Origin: Cochliopodium minus
Lineage: Eukaryota > Discosea > Himatismenida > Cochliopodiidae
Reading direction: 5' to 3'
DNA length: 25,893 bases
Assembly (NCBI GenBank): GCA_024220525.1
Contig: JAMYWO010000449.1
Span: 1 to 25,893, forward strand
Part shown: piece after piece, positions 10,838-20,567 of the stretch
Layout: every line of letters starts with the position of its first letter
Numbering within the stretch: the first letter of the stretch is position 1
Made by a program: the position numbers and the translations under genes
The notes under the pieces: model-generated
Database searches by the model: none
What the model was told of the DNA's origin: nothing
What the model saw: the letters and a program-made list of their open reading frames with translations, nothing else

Positions 10838-13800
10838 TCATTTTTTTTCAAAGGTTTGTGTTTCTTTTATCTTTTGAGCTAAATATTTTTTTAAATAAAA
10901 AAAATAATTAATAAAGTTCATCTAAAATATTTTTTATTTTTTTAATTTTTATTTTTTTATTTTTTATTGTTTATTGTTTATTTTTTTATTTTTTATTGTT
11001 TATTTTTTATTTTTTATTTCAAATTTCAAATTTCAAATTTTTTATTTCAAATTTATTTCAAATTTTTTATTTCAAATTTTTTTATTTTTTATTTTTTTAT
11101 TTTATTTACCTTGCTCCAATGCAATTAAAAATTGAGAAAGGGATTTGGTTTGGGGATTGACAATGTCGACACATCTCTCCAACATCTTCTCCGAACAAGC
11201 AGTAGAACCCACAGAAACATTGGCCTGGCTCATTGGTCCCAAAAAGATTTCGCTGGTCCCATAAACCTTTTTTTAAAAAAACATAAAACAAAAAAAAAAC
11301 AAAAAAATATTAAATGAAAAAAAAAAAAATTAATGAGAAATATTGAATAAAAATTGAAGAAATATTAAATAAAAAATTTTAATAAAAAAAAAATATGATG
11401 AATTATTGGTTTTTTACGGCCACCACATCTCCTCTGCTTTGTGATGCTCTGACAAGCTCCAACAACATCAAAGAAGAGATGTTTTCGCTTTTACCTGCGA
11501 TAAAAACGAGAGGACGAGACAAAAGTGATCCCATTTCTTTTTGCCTAAAACAAAAAAAAAAACAAAAAATTAATAAAAATATAAAAATATAAAAAAAAAA
11601 ATAAAAATATAAATATAAAAATTGAAAAATTTTTTAATAAATTTTATTTTTTTTAAAATATTTGATTATTTTTTAATTATTTTTTTTTTACCCACACAAA
11701 CCTAAGTCGAAATCAATGAAGAGGGCATCGTCTTTCTCGATGACTTTGGAGTCTCCATCCAAGATGGACTTCTTGTGTCCCAAAGAATGAGCAATGGAAT
11801 TACAAAACACAATTGACCTATTAAAATTTTAATAAAAAATAAAAAATTTGAAATAAAAAATTTGAAATAAAAAATAAAAAATTTTAATAAAAAATAAAAA
11901 ATAAAAAATAAAAAATAAAAAATAAAAAACAACAAATAAAAAATTTGAAATAAAAAATAAAAATAATAAATGGGTTGTTTATTTCTTACCAAGAAGGATC
12001 GATGAAGAGGATGAGGTTGGTGTTGGAAGATCTCAAGGAGGAGATGCACTCCAAAATGGGCTTTTCGATGTATTCCTTCACTCCCATCATGCTCAAGAAG
12101 CAAAAGTTTTCGAACGAGTCTTTCAAAAAAAAATAAAAAATAGAAAAATAAAATAAATTTATGAAATGAAAAATATAACAAAAAAAATGATAAAAAATAA
12201 TTAAAAATAGTTAAAAATTCCAAAATTTAAAATTGTATTAATTAAAAATTAGAATATCAAAAACTAAAAAAATTAAAAAAACTAAAAAAATTAAAAAAAA
12301 ATAAAAATAAAAAATAAAAATAAAAATAAAAATAAAAATAAAAATAAAAATAAAAATAAAAATAAAAATAAANTAAAATTTGATTGAAAAAATCATTTAT
12401 TCAAAGATTTTTCATTACTAAAATTCCAACAAACTTGATAAACTCTTCATCTAACTTTTATTTCATTTATTTCATTTATTTTATTTATTTTATTAATTTT
12501 ATTTAATTTTATTTATTTTATTTAATTTTATCAATTTTATTTAATTTTATTTATTTTTTATTTTATTAATTTTTAAATATAATTGAATAAAAAAAAAATG
12601 AAATTAAAAATATATTTTTTTGGTTTATTTTTATTTTATTCAAATAAATAAAAAATAGTTTTTACCTGTCAATTTTCTTTTTGTTTTCAGGAATGTAGGT
12701 GGAAATAAAATTACGAACGCTCTGCGAAAGTTGGTTCTGTGTGTGGCTCTTCATGTTTTCTACAAAAGATTTGAGAATGGGGTTATTTGAGTCTAACAAA
12801 TTCTTCTCCGCTGATTCCCAAATCATTTCCCATTTTTTCTTCAAATTTTTAATTTAAAATTTAATTTTGTTATTGATTAATTTTTTAATTTTAAATTTTT
12901 TAAAGAATTTTTTTTTTCGTTTTAATTTCATTATTTTTGATTTAGATACATTTATTTTTAATTTTTTAACTTTTTATTTTAAAGAAATTTTATTTTATCA
13001 TTTTTGAAGATACATTTATTTTTAATTTTTTTATTTTTTATTTTAAAGATATTTTTATTTTGAAGAAATTTTATTTTTTTATTTTTAAAGATATTTTTAT
13101 TTTTCTTTGAATTTTGTTAATTTTATTTCATTTTATTTTTAGTTTTTTATTTTATCATTCTATTTATTTTTTACTTGGTGCTCATAGAGGGAAATTTGTG
13201 TGGGGGAGGAAGTTTGAAAATAAGTTATTTTGAACTCTTTCATTCTGTCTTTCAACACAAAGGGAGAAAGATGTTGTTTAGAGAGGTAGTGCATTTCAAC
13301 CCAAAATCTAAAACAAAAAAATAAAATAAAAATAAAAGTAAAATAAAAAAAATGATAAAATAAAAAACTAAAAATAAAATGAAATAAAATGAAAAATTAT
13401 AAAATAAAAAATAAAAAATAAAAAATAAAAAAAAATAAAAAACAAAAAACAAAAAAAAGTAAATAATGATGAAAATAATGAAATAAATAAAAATAAAATT
13501 AATAATACAAAAATAATAACAAAAATAAAAAAAATGAAAAATAATTTACTTTAAATAAATATCAGAATGAGACTTTTGTAAAGCTTCAGCAAAACTAGAA
13601 CGAAGAACCTTACTGGTCAAAATGAGAACCAAAAAGTCCTCGTCAGTGATGTCCTTCAACTCGAGCTCCTTGCTCCTCACGCTGCTGTCCTTAGAAAAGA
13701 CGTGGAGCTTCAAAAGCTGGGGAGGGATCCTACTAGACAAAATGGAGACGATGTCCTGATGTTGCGAAGTCAAATTGTTGTCATTCACTTCGAAAAAATT

Positions 13801-16394
13801 CATGCAAGAAACTTTGTAACTCTCCGTTTTCTTGCTTTGTTTGCTTTTGAAGAAATCGATGCAGGATTCGTTTTGGTAATTCAAAAGATCGATCTGGTCG
13901 TCGAAGTTGGAAAGGCGGCCGGATTTGAGTTTGAAGTCCTCGATGATGGACAAGATCTTCTTCTTGAGGTCGAAGATGTTGAACTGCTGGGTGTAGGTGT
14001 TCTTGTACTCCTTGTCGTTCTCCTTCTCCAGCTCGGCGCACTTGCGCTCCATCTCCTCGTTTCTCTTGCGCTGATGCTCGACCACTTCGGAGATCTCGGT
14101 GTCGGAAAGCTTGCTCAGATTCTCTTGGGTGAGGAAGTTGGTGGTGGATCTTCCTTTGCCCAAATTTCCCAACATGATCTTTTCTTTTGGGTTCGCCGAA
14201 AATAAACCTTGTGACAAAAGTTTCTTCCTTAAAATGTCGGAAATAGGTTTGTTGTTAGGACTTGTTCCGTTGATGGAAGGTGTTTTTGGTTCTGTGAAGG
14301 AATGGCGGCGATTGGCTCTAGGGGAGTTGGATCTGGGCAAAGGAGCTCTTATTCTGTAGTTTTCGGAATGTCTCGAAATCACTTTTGGTTCGCTGTCTTC
14401 GTCTGAAGTGAGCACATCTTCGTTGTTGCTTCTTCTTGGTGATCTAGAAGGAGAATTGATGTTGGAATTGGATGGAGAAAGATCCATTTGAAAAACTTCA
14501 TCTTCTTGAGAGGAGGAAGAGTTTGCGATTTCTTGGATTGGAGAATGCATCCTTCTGTTGTCTTGGATGATGAAAACTTTGGGAGGAGAAATGGGAGTTC
14601 TTGGAGAAACGGAAGGGTTGTTCCTTGGTGATTTTTTGTGTGTTTCGCTGTGTCTAGGAGACAACTTGGAGATGCTCTTGGAAAAAGTGTTGCTAAGAGG
14701 ATCTGTATCAAACTTTCTGTTCGCAGATCTCCTGAGATCTTCGATGCTCGATTTGGTCAAAGACAAGAGGGAATCATGTTGTGATGAAAAAATGTTATCG
14801 TTGTCTCTGATGTAATTGTACAATTGTTTGTTGTCCTTCTCGCTGATGTAATTCAAAATAAACTTTGACACTTGTTCATTCGTCTCCCCAAAATCATCCC
14901 TGTACAAATTCATGGAAAGAGGAAGAACAACCTTATTGGAAAGGTGCTTGACAGAAGTCATGGCCTGCTTGGTTTGATCCACAAAAGAATTCTCGAGATT
15001 TTTCTCCGTCAAGCAAAAATCATATCTCTTTTCAAAGCTCGTGATCAAAGAAAAATGGATTCTAGGATCAAGTGGCTCCGTATTACACAACTTTACTCTC
15101 CTGTCTCCCTCCTGAAAAGGCTTGATGTTGGAAGGATAAAAAGATCTGTTTCCCCTCAAAAGACCATGAAAGATCTCATTCAATGAAAAAATGTTTTCGC
15201 CAATGTTGTATGACATACCGTCAAGATTCTCAAAAATTTCGTTCCAGTTGTAGGTGTAAAGAACGATTCTCCCGTGTATCAACAAAGTGTTGTACACGTT
15301 GATCCAAAAAGCAGTTTTCTCTTTATAATTACAAAGGGTGTCGACCTTAATTTTTTGAAGTTGAAGGACATTTCTCGCAAACTTCCGATAAACGTCCGAA
15401 AACTTGATTTCCTCGCAAGTGGTGTCGTTCTGAGACTCGAAAAGATTCAAAACGTCATTTGCTTGGTTGTATAATATACAAGAAAATTCCAAGGGTGCGT
15501 ATTCCTTCTGCACCATAGGAGCTCTCCACATGTTCAATATGAAAGGGTATTGATGTGATGAAAATCTGTATGTGTCGTGTTTCTGATCGAAATCTTGGTT
15601 GATCGCTTTCACTTTTTGAAGGTGTTTGAATGTGATGAGCATCTGGGCAAACTCTTCTGGCCTGGCTTTGAACATTCCGTTTTTGTAAGTGTAGGATTTC
15701 TTGATCTTCTTCATCAACTTCACTCCCCTTATCATGTTTTTCTCTTCTGAGTCGTCGTACAGAGTTTTATCTGATATCAATTCCTCATACAAATCATCAA
15801 TCTTTGTTTTTTTTTTTGAATGATTAATTGATTTTTTTACGATAATGTTTTTTGGAGGATATTTGAATGGATATATTTCTTTATTTCATAATTTTTCATA
15901 TAAATTTTTGTTTTATATGTATTGAATGTCAATTGAAAAAGGTATTAATGATATATATGTGAGAACTTATTTTCCTATTTATCTTGATTTACCGTTATTT
16001 CCGTTTTCAATGTGGGATAATCATTGAAATTAAAATTCTCTTTCGAAATTTGACTGTCATCATCTATATAAATGAAAATCTGAGAAGAAGTTTTTGATTT
16101 TCTTTTTTCTTTGTTGGATTTCCTAAATCTATCCAAATGATTTTTGTTATTGGCAGGTGATCCAGATAATGTCGGTGAATTCATTGGTGAACCGATAGTG
16201 GGAGAAGGAGGGGTTTTATTGTTGTTATTATTTTTGATTTTTATTTTCAACGAATCATCACTGTTTTCTTTTTTTTTGCCTGGAAAAAATTTCTTGAGAC
16301 TGCTTATCGAATTCGTCTTTTTATATTTGGGATTAAATTTGTATTTGGTTCTTTCATCTTCGGAGAATTTAGATAAATTTTCTTCTATGGCCAT
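10838..16394 (-). CDS. DUF547 protein with degenerate P-type-ATPase-like C-terminus
   Basis: Ten exons (15993-16394, 13550-15801, 13175-13307, 12666-12838, 12419-12444, 11990-12119, 11692-11817, 11418-11544, 11110-11266, 10838-10878) splice to 1188 residues. Residues 1-134 are Asn/Ser/Lys-rich. About 175-225 resemble the second half of a DEP domain. DUF547 spans about 245-455, with KTAFWINVYNTLLIHGRI, NIFSLNEIFHGLLRGN, DPRIHFSLI and LYRDDFGE. Then come a Ser/Pro-rich disordered region (497-650) and a coiled coil (700-735). VLRSSFAEALQKSHSDIYLKF (865-885) opens a possible RGS-like fold. Residues about 1000-1175 align with the P domain of P-type ATPases: FLSMMGVKEYIEKPILECI, then GDVVAVYGTSEI, ANVSVG and VDIV. 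TGD is replaced by IDP and GDGxND by YGTSEI, and no DKTGT is present, so this domain should be inactive. The 26-nt exon 12419-12444 is the least certain. Introns 12839-13174 and 12120-12418 hold only A/T repeats. Confidence 0.75.
12297..12378. repeat. (AAAAAT)n repeat with an ambiguous base
   Basis: A run of AAAAAT units lies in an intron of the DUF547 gene. It contains the only ambiguous base in the window, N at 12373, so the length and base calls here are not reliable. Confidence 0.9.
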
Positions 16395-16740
16395 TATATA
16401 TCCTCTATTGTTTTCACGAATTTTATAAATGTTGATATAATGGTAAAATGAAATTAATTTTTTCGAATGGAATATTATTTTTGAATAGGATGGTTATATT
16501 TATGAATTTGAGTTGTAATTAATTTCAAAGAATATTATTCAATATTTGTTTAATATTATTGTGTATAGAATCCATGATGAATATATTTTAAGATAAATTA
16601 AATATATAAAAATATCGTTGACATATATAGATCTATTATTGATGAATTATTCCATATCCTATGAGAATTTGTAAGAAATTTCTTTTGTATTTTCTAATTT
16701 ATATAATTCAGCTCCTAAAATCCTTTATATTATCTAAAAT
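16395..16740. other. Intergenic spacer, nothing recognised
   Basis: About 346 bp of A/T-rich sequence lies between the start of the DUF547 gene and the stop of the upstream small gene, both on the minus strand. It should contain the DUF547 promoter. No open frame, RNA gene or repeat stands out. Confidence 0.6.
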
Positions 16741-17047
16741 TTACCCATAAAACAATTCATTTGCGATTTCCAATGCTTCTTCCCTCGACATAAATTTGTC
16801 TTTCATCAACGAACTGATCAGCTGTTCAGAAGAAAAATTATTCAAATTATCCAAACTCAAAGAGTTGATCAGATTCATATTTTGGGTCTTGATCTAAAAT
16901 GATTTGGTAATTATTGATATATTAGAGTTTGCCAAAGGGATATATTAAATTTTATATTTTATTTTAATTTTATTGAGTTTTGTATTTATATGATAGTTAT
17001 TTTGAAACCTGATAAAATTTTTTCTCCTTTTCTTTTGAATTGCTCAT
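16741..17047 (-). CDS. Small 63-residue acidic/helical protein
   Basis: Two exons (17009-17047 and 16741-16893) splice phase 0 to phase 0 and end GGG TAA. The protein starts MSNSKEKEKKFYQ and continues with a helix-prone segment (SLSLDNLNNFSSEQLISSLM, then REEALEIANELF). The second part looks like a short helical bundle or a UBA/LisH-size module, but no family is recognised. Support comes from the clean splice sites, the non-intronic base composition of the second exon and the divergent start 198 bp from the next gene. It could instead be the 5' part of a longer gene, since the bases at the stop (GGGTAA) could serve as a splice donor, but no phase-compatible downstream exon was seen. Confidence 0.5.
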
Positions 17048-17245
17048 ATTTGAATTCCAAAATATTAGCAACAATTTCTATTTCAAAAAAAAATTTTTGA
17101 ATACTCTTTATTTTTTTTTTTTCAAATTATTTTATTTTGAACATGTTTCAACAGTATTAATAAAAATAAAAAAAAAAAATTTTTCAATTTTTTTATTTCT
17201 CCTTTTCAAACATCAAAAATTTTTTGCGGTTTGACTTGAATAATA
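17048..17245. other. Divergent spacer, shared promoter region
   Basis: This 198-bp A/T-rich spacer separates the divergent starts of the 63-residue gene and the type I membrane protein gene. It contains T and A homopolymer runs but no element that I can name. Confidence 0.4.
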
Positions 17246-18672
17246 ATGTTTTGGAACAAAATTATCAAATACAAATCCTTCACAATGATTATTCTTATTT
17301 GGATTTTCATGACATCAACATTATCATCAGAAATAAACCTATCATCTATATCATACTATTCCAATAATTGTAAATTAGTATTTGGAGGTATATATTCAAA
17401 AGGAATAATTTATTTTTAATATATACTCAATAAATTCTCTTTTAAAAATTCTATACAGCAAAAAATAATGATTGTACAACTTATAATGTAACATTCTTTT
17501 CTAATAATACTGCAACATGGGATGGGATTCAGAATGTATTTAAAATGGGTCCATGGGGATCAAATCTTACTTTCTCTCATCTACAAGATAAATTGATAGA
17601 GAATGGATTGTTAAATTTGAATCAATCATATGGACCAATATCAAATTTTCACAATATAATAGGTAAAAATATAAACATATATTTCTTTGTGGACATATTC
17701 AATTCATAATATCATCAATCCAATTTTAGTTGACCATATAATAGAAATTTAAATAAATTTTTTTAATCTTCTTTCAATTAATTCGATAAAAAAAACAAGT
17801 TATCAAATCATTCTTGAAGAATGGGACCTATATTGAGATATCTCACAAAGATACCTTCGTATTCTACGACAAACAGCTTTCATCAATTGAATCAATACTG
17901 GATTATCATGTAAAAAATTTAAATTGGGAGAATGGAACAATAGGACCAGGTAAAAATTTAATATTTTGAAATTCTCTAATAATTAAACAATAATCCATTC
18001 TTAGAATTGGATCATATTGAATCATTCACTATACATGTCTCATCCAAAACAGGACCATCTTACCAAATGTATATAGATAAAGATAACAATGCAGTATGGA
18101 GGGGATATTCAAATTCAAGCAAATTGGGAATATATAAAGGTAATAATTACTGTTTATCAATATATTTTTTATATATTTTCTAACAATCCACAATAAAGCC
18201 CAAGTATCATCAATTATCTTTGAAGATATCGCTTATTTGTACCTTGGGATGTATTTTTGGAATGTTGAATCCAAATTCTCTTCCAATTATGTAAATGGAG
18301 ATACCATCGTCACCACATTAGTCTGGATCAAAAATGGGAGGAGATATACCCATCAAGTGGAGAATTATTCTGATTCAGGTCCAAAGAAATTGAACGAATT
18401 ACAAAGAGTGGTAAAAAATATATATATTTTTTTTCACTGAAATTTTTAATTTATATTTTTTTATATATTTTTTTTTTTATAAATAGTTTGAATCTCTTGG
18501 TGAGATGCTTGATTGGAAATATCACAAGACTAATGATATCTTGTTGATAGTTTTCTCCGTTCTTTTTGGCATCGTTTTCATCTTGATGTTTACCCTCCTC
18601 ATCTACAAATACATCAACACTAAAGATCCCACCTTCCACGCCTTGGAGATGGACAATATTGTAGATATTTAA
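17246..18672 (+). CDS. Single-pass type I membrane protein, unknown family
   Basis: Six exons (17246-17387, 17459-17662, 17800-17949, 18005-18139, 18199-18410, 18487-18672) splice in phase to 342 residues ending in TAA. The N-terminus has a signal peptide or signal anchor (TMIILIWIFMTSTLSS). About 240 extracellular or luminal residues follow, with several N-glycosylation sequons (NVT, NNT, NLT, NQS, NGT, NSS). A transmembrane helix (ILLIVFSVLFGIVFILMFTL) near residue 310 is followed by a roughly 25-residue cytosolic tail. The luminal part is beta-prone (FTIHVSS, YQMYIDKDNNAVWRGY) and may be a sandwich fold. I do not recognise the family. Four of five introns are phase 1, as in the adhesin gene. 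The role could be a receptor, adhesin or secretory-pathway cargo protein. Confidence 0.75.
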
Positions 18673-18816
18673 AAAAAAAGTATCAATATTTTGGTTTTTT
18701 AATTAATTTGATTGTACAAAAAATTCTATTTATTAAATTTTTTTTTTCTTTTTTAATTTTTTTTTATCTACTTTTTTTTCTTTTTTTTCTTTTTTAATTT
18801 TTTTTATCTTTTTTAT

Positions 18817-19566
18817 TCACAAATATTGTGGAAAGTGTTTTCTGTAAATGTTAAAATATTCGTCCCTGTTGTAGTTCTTTATCAAATATCTTTCATTTTT
18901 TGTAAACATCCACAATGTCAATGTTACTCTTTGTAAATTTGATTCTATCATTTCCACCTCATGAACTAAACAATTAATAAAAAAATAAAAATTAAAAAAA
19001 TTGCGCCAAAAATTTATTTCACCTATTTGATCACTATAGAAGATAACGAGACTATTTTTTGGAGAAATCTTGATTATTTTATCTTCCAAAGTGTATAAGA
19101 TCAATTTGCCACCATTTTTCTCTTCCCAATCTTTGTTTAGGTACAATATTACTGTCAATTTTCTGAAATCCTTTTCGTTGCTTCCATCATTATCTAAATG
19201 GGTTGGAAGACTAGAAAGATTAGATAAAATGGCTGCTTTATTTTCTTTCATATCGTTCACAATTTCCAATTCTTCAAATAAATTTGTTAATTTTGATGAA
19301 ATTTCACATAGATATTTGTAACATTGAATGAATTCATCTTTATTTTTATCTGATATTTTGATGGCTTCAGGATGTTTCTCTACAATCTCTTCATTGGTGA
19401 TATAATTGATGCTTTTTTCAATTTTCAATTGATTTCTTTCTTCTGCTTTGCATATTTCCTTCCTCATTTCATCCAACTCCTCCAATGTCAATATATCATC
19501 CAATGAAATAATCCCATAACCATTTTCATAAACATCATTTGAAAGATTTGAGTTTATCTTTTCCAT
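18817..19566 (-). CDS. PHD/EGLN-like 2-oxoglutarate Fe(II) prolyl hydroxylase
   Basis: Two exons (19023-19566, 18817-18965) splice phase 1 to 230 residues. The double-stranded beta-helix carries the iron ligands His123 and Asp125 (THLDND) and His183 (VHEV), with Arg194 (QRVTLTLWMF) placed to bind 2-oxoglutarate. LYLNKDWEEKNGGKLILY and FYSDQ match the animal PHD2/EGLN1 segments YLNKDW, GG and FWSD; the 60-residue His-His spacing is close to PHD2. The N-terminal 90 residues are helical, as in the family. Relatives hydroxylate prolines, HIF-alpha in animals and Skp1 in Dictyostelium, as an oxygen sensor. The 57-nt intron has no stop in frame, so retention would insert 19 residues just before the second iron-binding His. 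The product is probably cytosolic or nuclear, as no signal peptide is seen. Confidence 0.85.
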   Translation of the reverse strand: MEKINSNLSNDVYENGYGIISLDDILTLEELDEMRKEICKAEERNQLKIEKSINYITNEEIVEKHPEAIKISDKNKDEFIQCYKYLCEISSKLTNLFEELEIVNDMKENKAAILSNLSSLPTHLDNDGSNEKDFRKLTVILYLNKDWEEKNGGKLILYTLEDKIIKISPKNSLVIFYSDQIGEINFWRNFFNFYFFINCLVHEVEMIESNLQRVTLTLWMFTKNERYLIKNYNRDEYFNIYRKHFPQYL

Positions 19567-19592
19567 AATTTTTTTTTTTTGTTTTTTTATTT

Positions 19593-19730
19593 TTGTGTGA
19601 AACTCTGATTGGTTTCACATTTCATGCTATCTATGATATTGAAAATAGATATGTTTCTCCTGAGGATGTGATAACACCAAAATTAAATAAAATAATGTTA
19701 TCCTGTGATCTCATTTCAGTCAAAGGTTGA
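19593..19730 (+). pseudogene. Possible coding fragment on the plus strand
   Basis: A 45-codon open frame without an ATG reads protein-like sequence (ETLIGFTFHAIYDIENRYV, then SPEDVITPKLNKIM). It lies upstream of the divergent hydroxylase start, so it overlaps that gene's promoter. No exon was found to join it on either side. It may be a gene relic or chance. Confidence 0.25.
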
Positions 19731-19833
19731 AAAATATAATTTAATTTGGAGAAATAAGAGGTTAATTAATCTTGATTTAGTCTATCTTGTGAGATTCGTT
19801 ATTTGATCCTTTTAAATTTCCTCACAAACAGCA

Positions 19834-20463
19834 TCAACTATCACCTTTGTTGGAAATTGCAGTCTTTTTATTTGAAGAAAAAAGTGTATCTAGTTCAGAG
19901 ATCCAAATCTTCCAATCGAGAATATGAAGTCTTCTGTACATTTCATAATGGTGAAAATGCAATGAGATTCTAAAAAACAAATTGGCTTATTCTAATGTTG
20001 GGAAGACTTCTTTTAAATCAACTTTGCTGATCAATAGTTCCTCATCAATATCTTTTGAGCCCTTTATCTTTTTATTTAATTGTCCCAGAATTTTTTTGAA
20101 AGATCCAAATGATTCCCTCCAAAGTGATAAGAAACCCTTAACAATAATTCAGCCATCAGAGCTGCCTTGATAGATTAGATTTCTTCTTTCGTGATATTTT
20201 TATTTCTGCATCTTTAATTTTCTTTGGCAAGAGGTGCACTGTTTTTTCTTGACCCACTCGAATTAAGGAGAAATATTCGAATCCGTTTACTTCCTCTTTG
20301 TGTCTCTTGAGGTTTGTTGAGTGGATTAGGAGATTACCTTATGCTTGAACAAATGTAATGATATTAAGAAGAAGAATCACTCACAAACATTAGATTTTAA
20401 AATTTGATTTTAAAATTTGTGTCGTATTGACAAATCTAATCCATCGAACATCAGTTTCATCAT
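19834..20463 (-). pseudogene. Decayed protein-coding relic, family unknown
   Basis: Reading the minus strand from an ATG at 20463, protein-like segments follow one another in different frames: KRHKEEVNGFEYFSLIRVGQ, then SIKAALMAELLLR, then SFGSFKKILGQLNKKIKG with DEELLISKVDLKEVFPTLE, then HYEMYRRLHILDWKIWISEL. Codon choice and Lys/Glu/Leu content look coding. No donor sites between the segments would let them splice in phase, and several stops and frame changes interrupt them. It therefore looks like a decayed gene rather than a spliced one. The family is not recognised. Expression of a short product cannot be excluded. Confidence 0.45.
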
Positions 20464-20567
20464 GTAAAAATTTTTTTAAAATTACAAAAATAAGTTTATT
20501 AAAATTTTTTTGCAAAAAAAAAAAGATGAAAAGTGTTTTAAAAGTCAAAAAAAAAGAAGAAATGAAA

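Larger units (their letters stand above)
19567..20567. other. Gene-poor stretch with broken coding sequence
   Basis: About 1 kb between the hydroxylase start and the transcription factor stop has base composition less extreme than the introns. It contains protein-like open segments on both strands but no intact gene that I could splice. The segments are described separately. Confidence 0.5.

Noticed and set aside
11990-12119. PAS domain reading of NLILFIDPSW and following residues
   Set aside because: The local resemblance is real, but the longer run before and after (FLSMMG, LRSSN, GDVVAV, ANVSVG, VDIV) fits a P-type ATPase P domain in order and spacing.
11702-12223. A 173-codon minus-strand frame
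   Set aside because: It reads two exons in wrong frames through an intron. The in-phase reading gives the ATPase-like segments instead.
13702-14815. Long plus-strand open frames of 167, 86 and 85 codons
   Set aside because: They are antisense to the GC-richer part of the DUF547 coding exon, whose minus-strand reading has recognisable domains.
19982-20170. Plus-strand 62-codon frame
   Set aside because: The opposite strand reads a more convincing Lys/Glu/Leu-rich protein segment, so this is probably its shadow.
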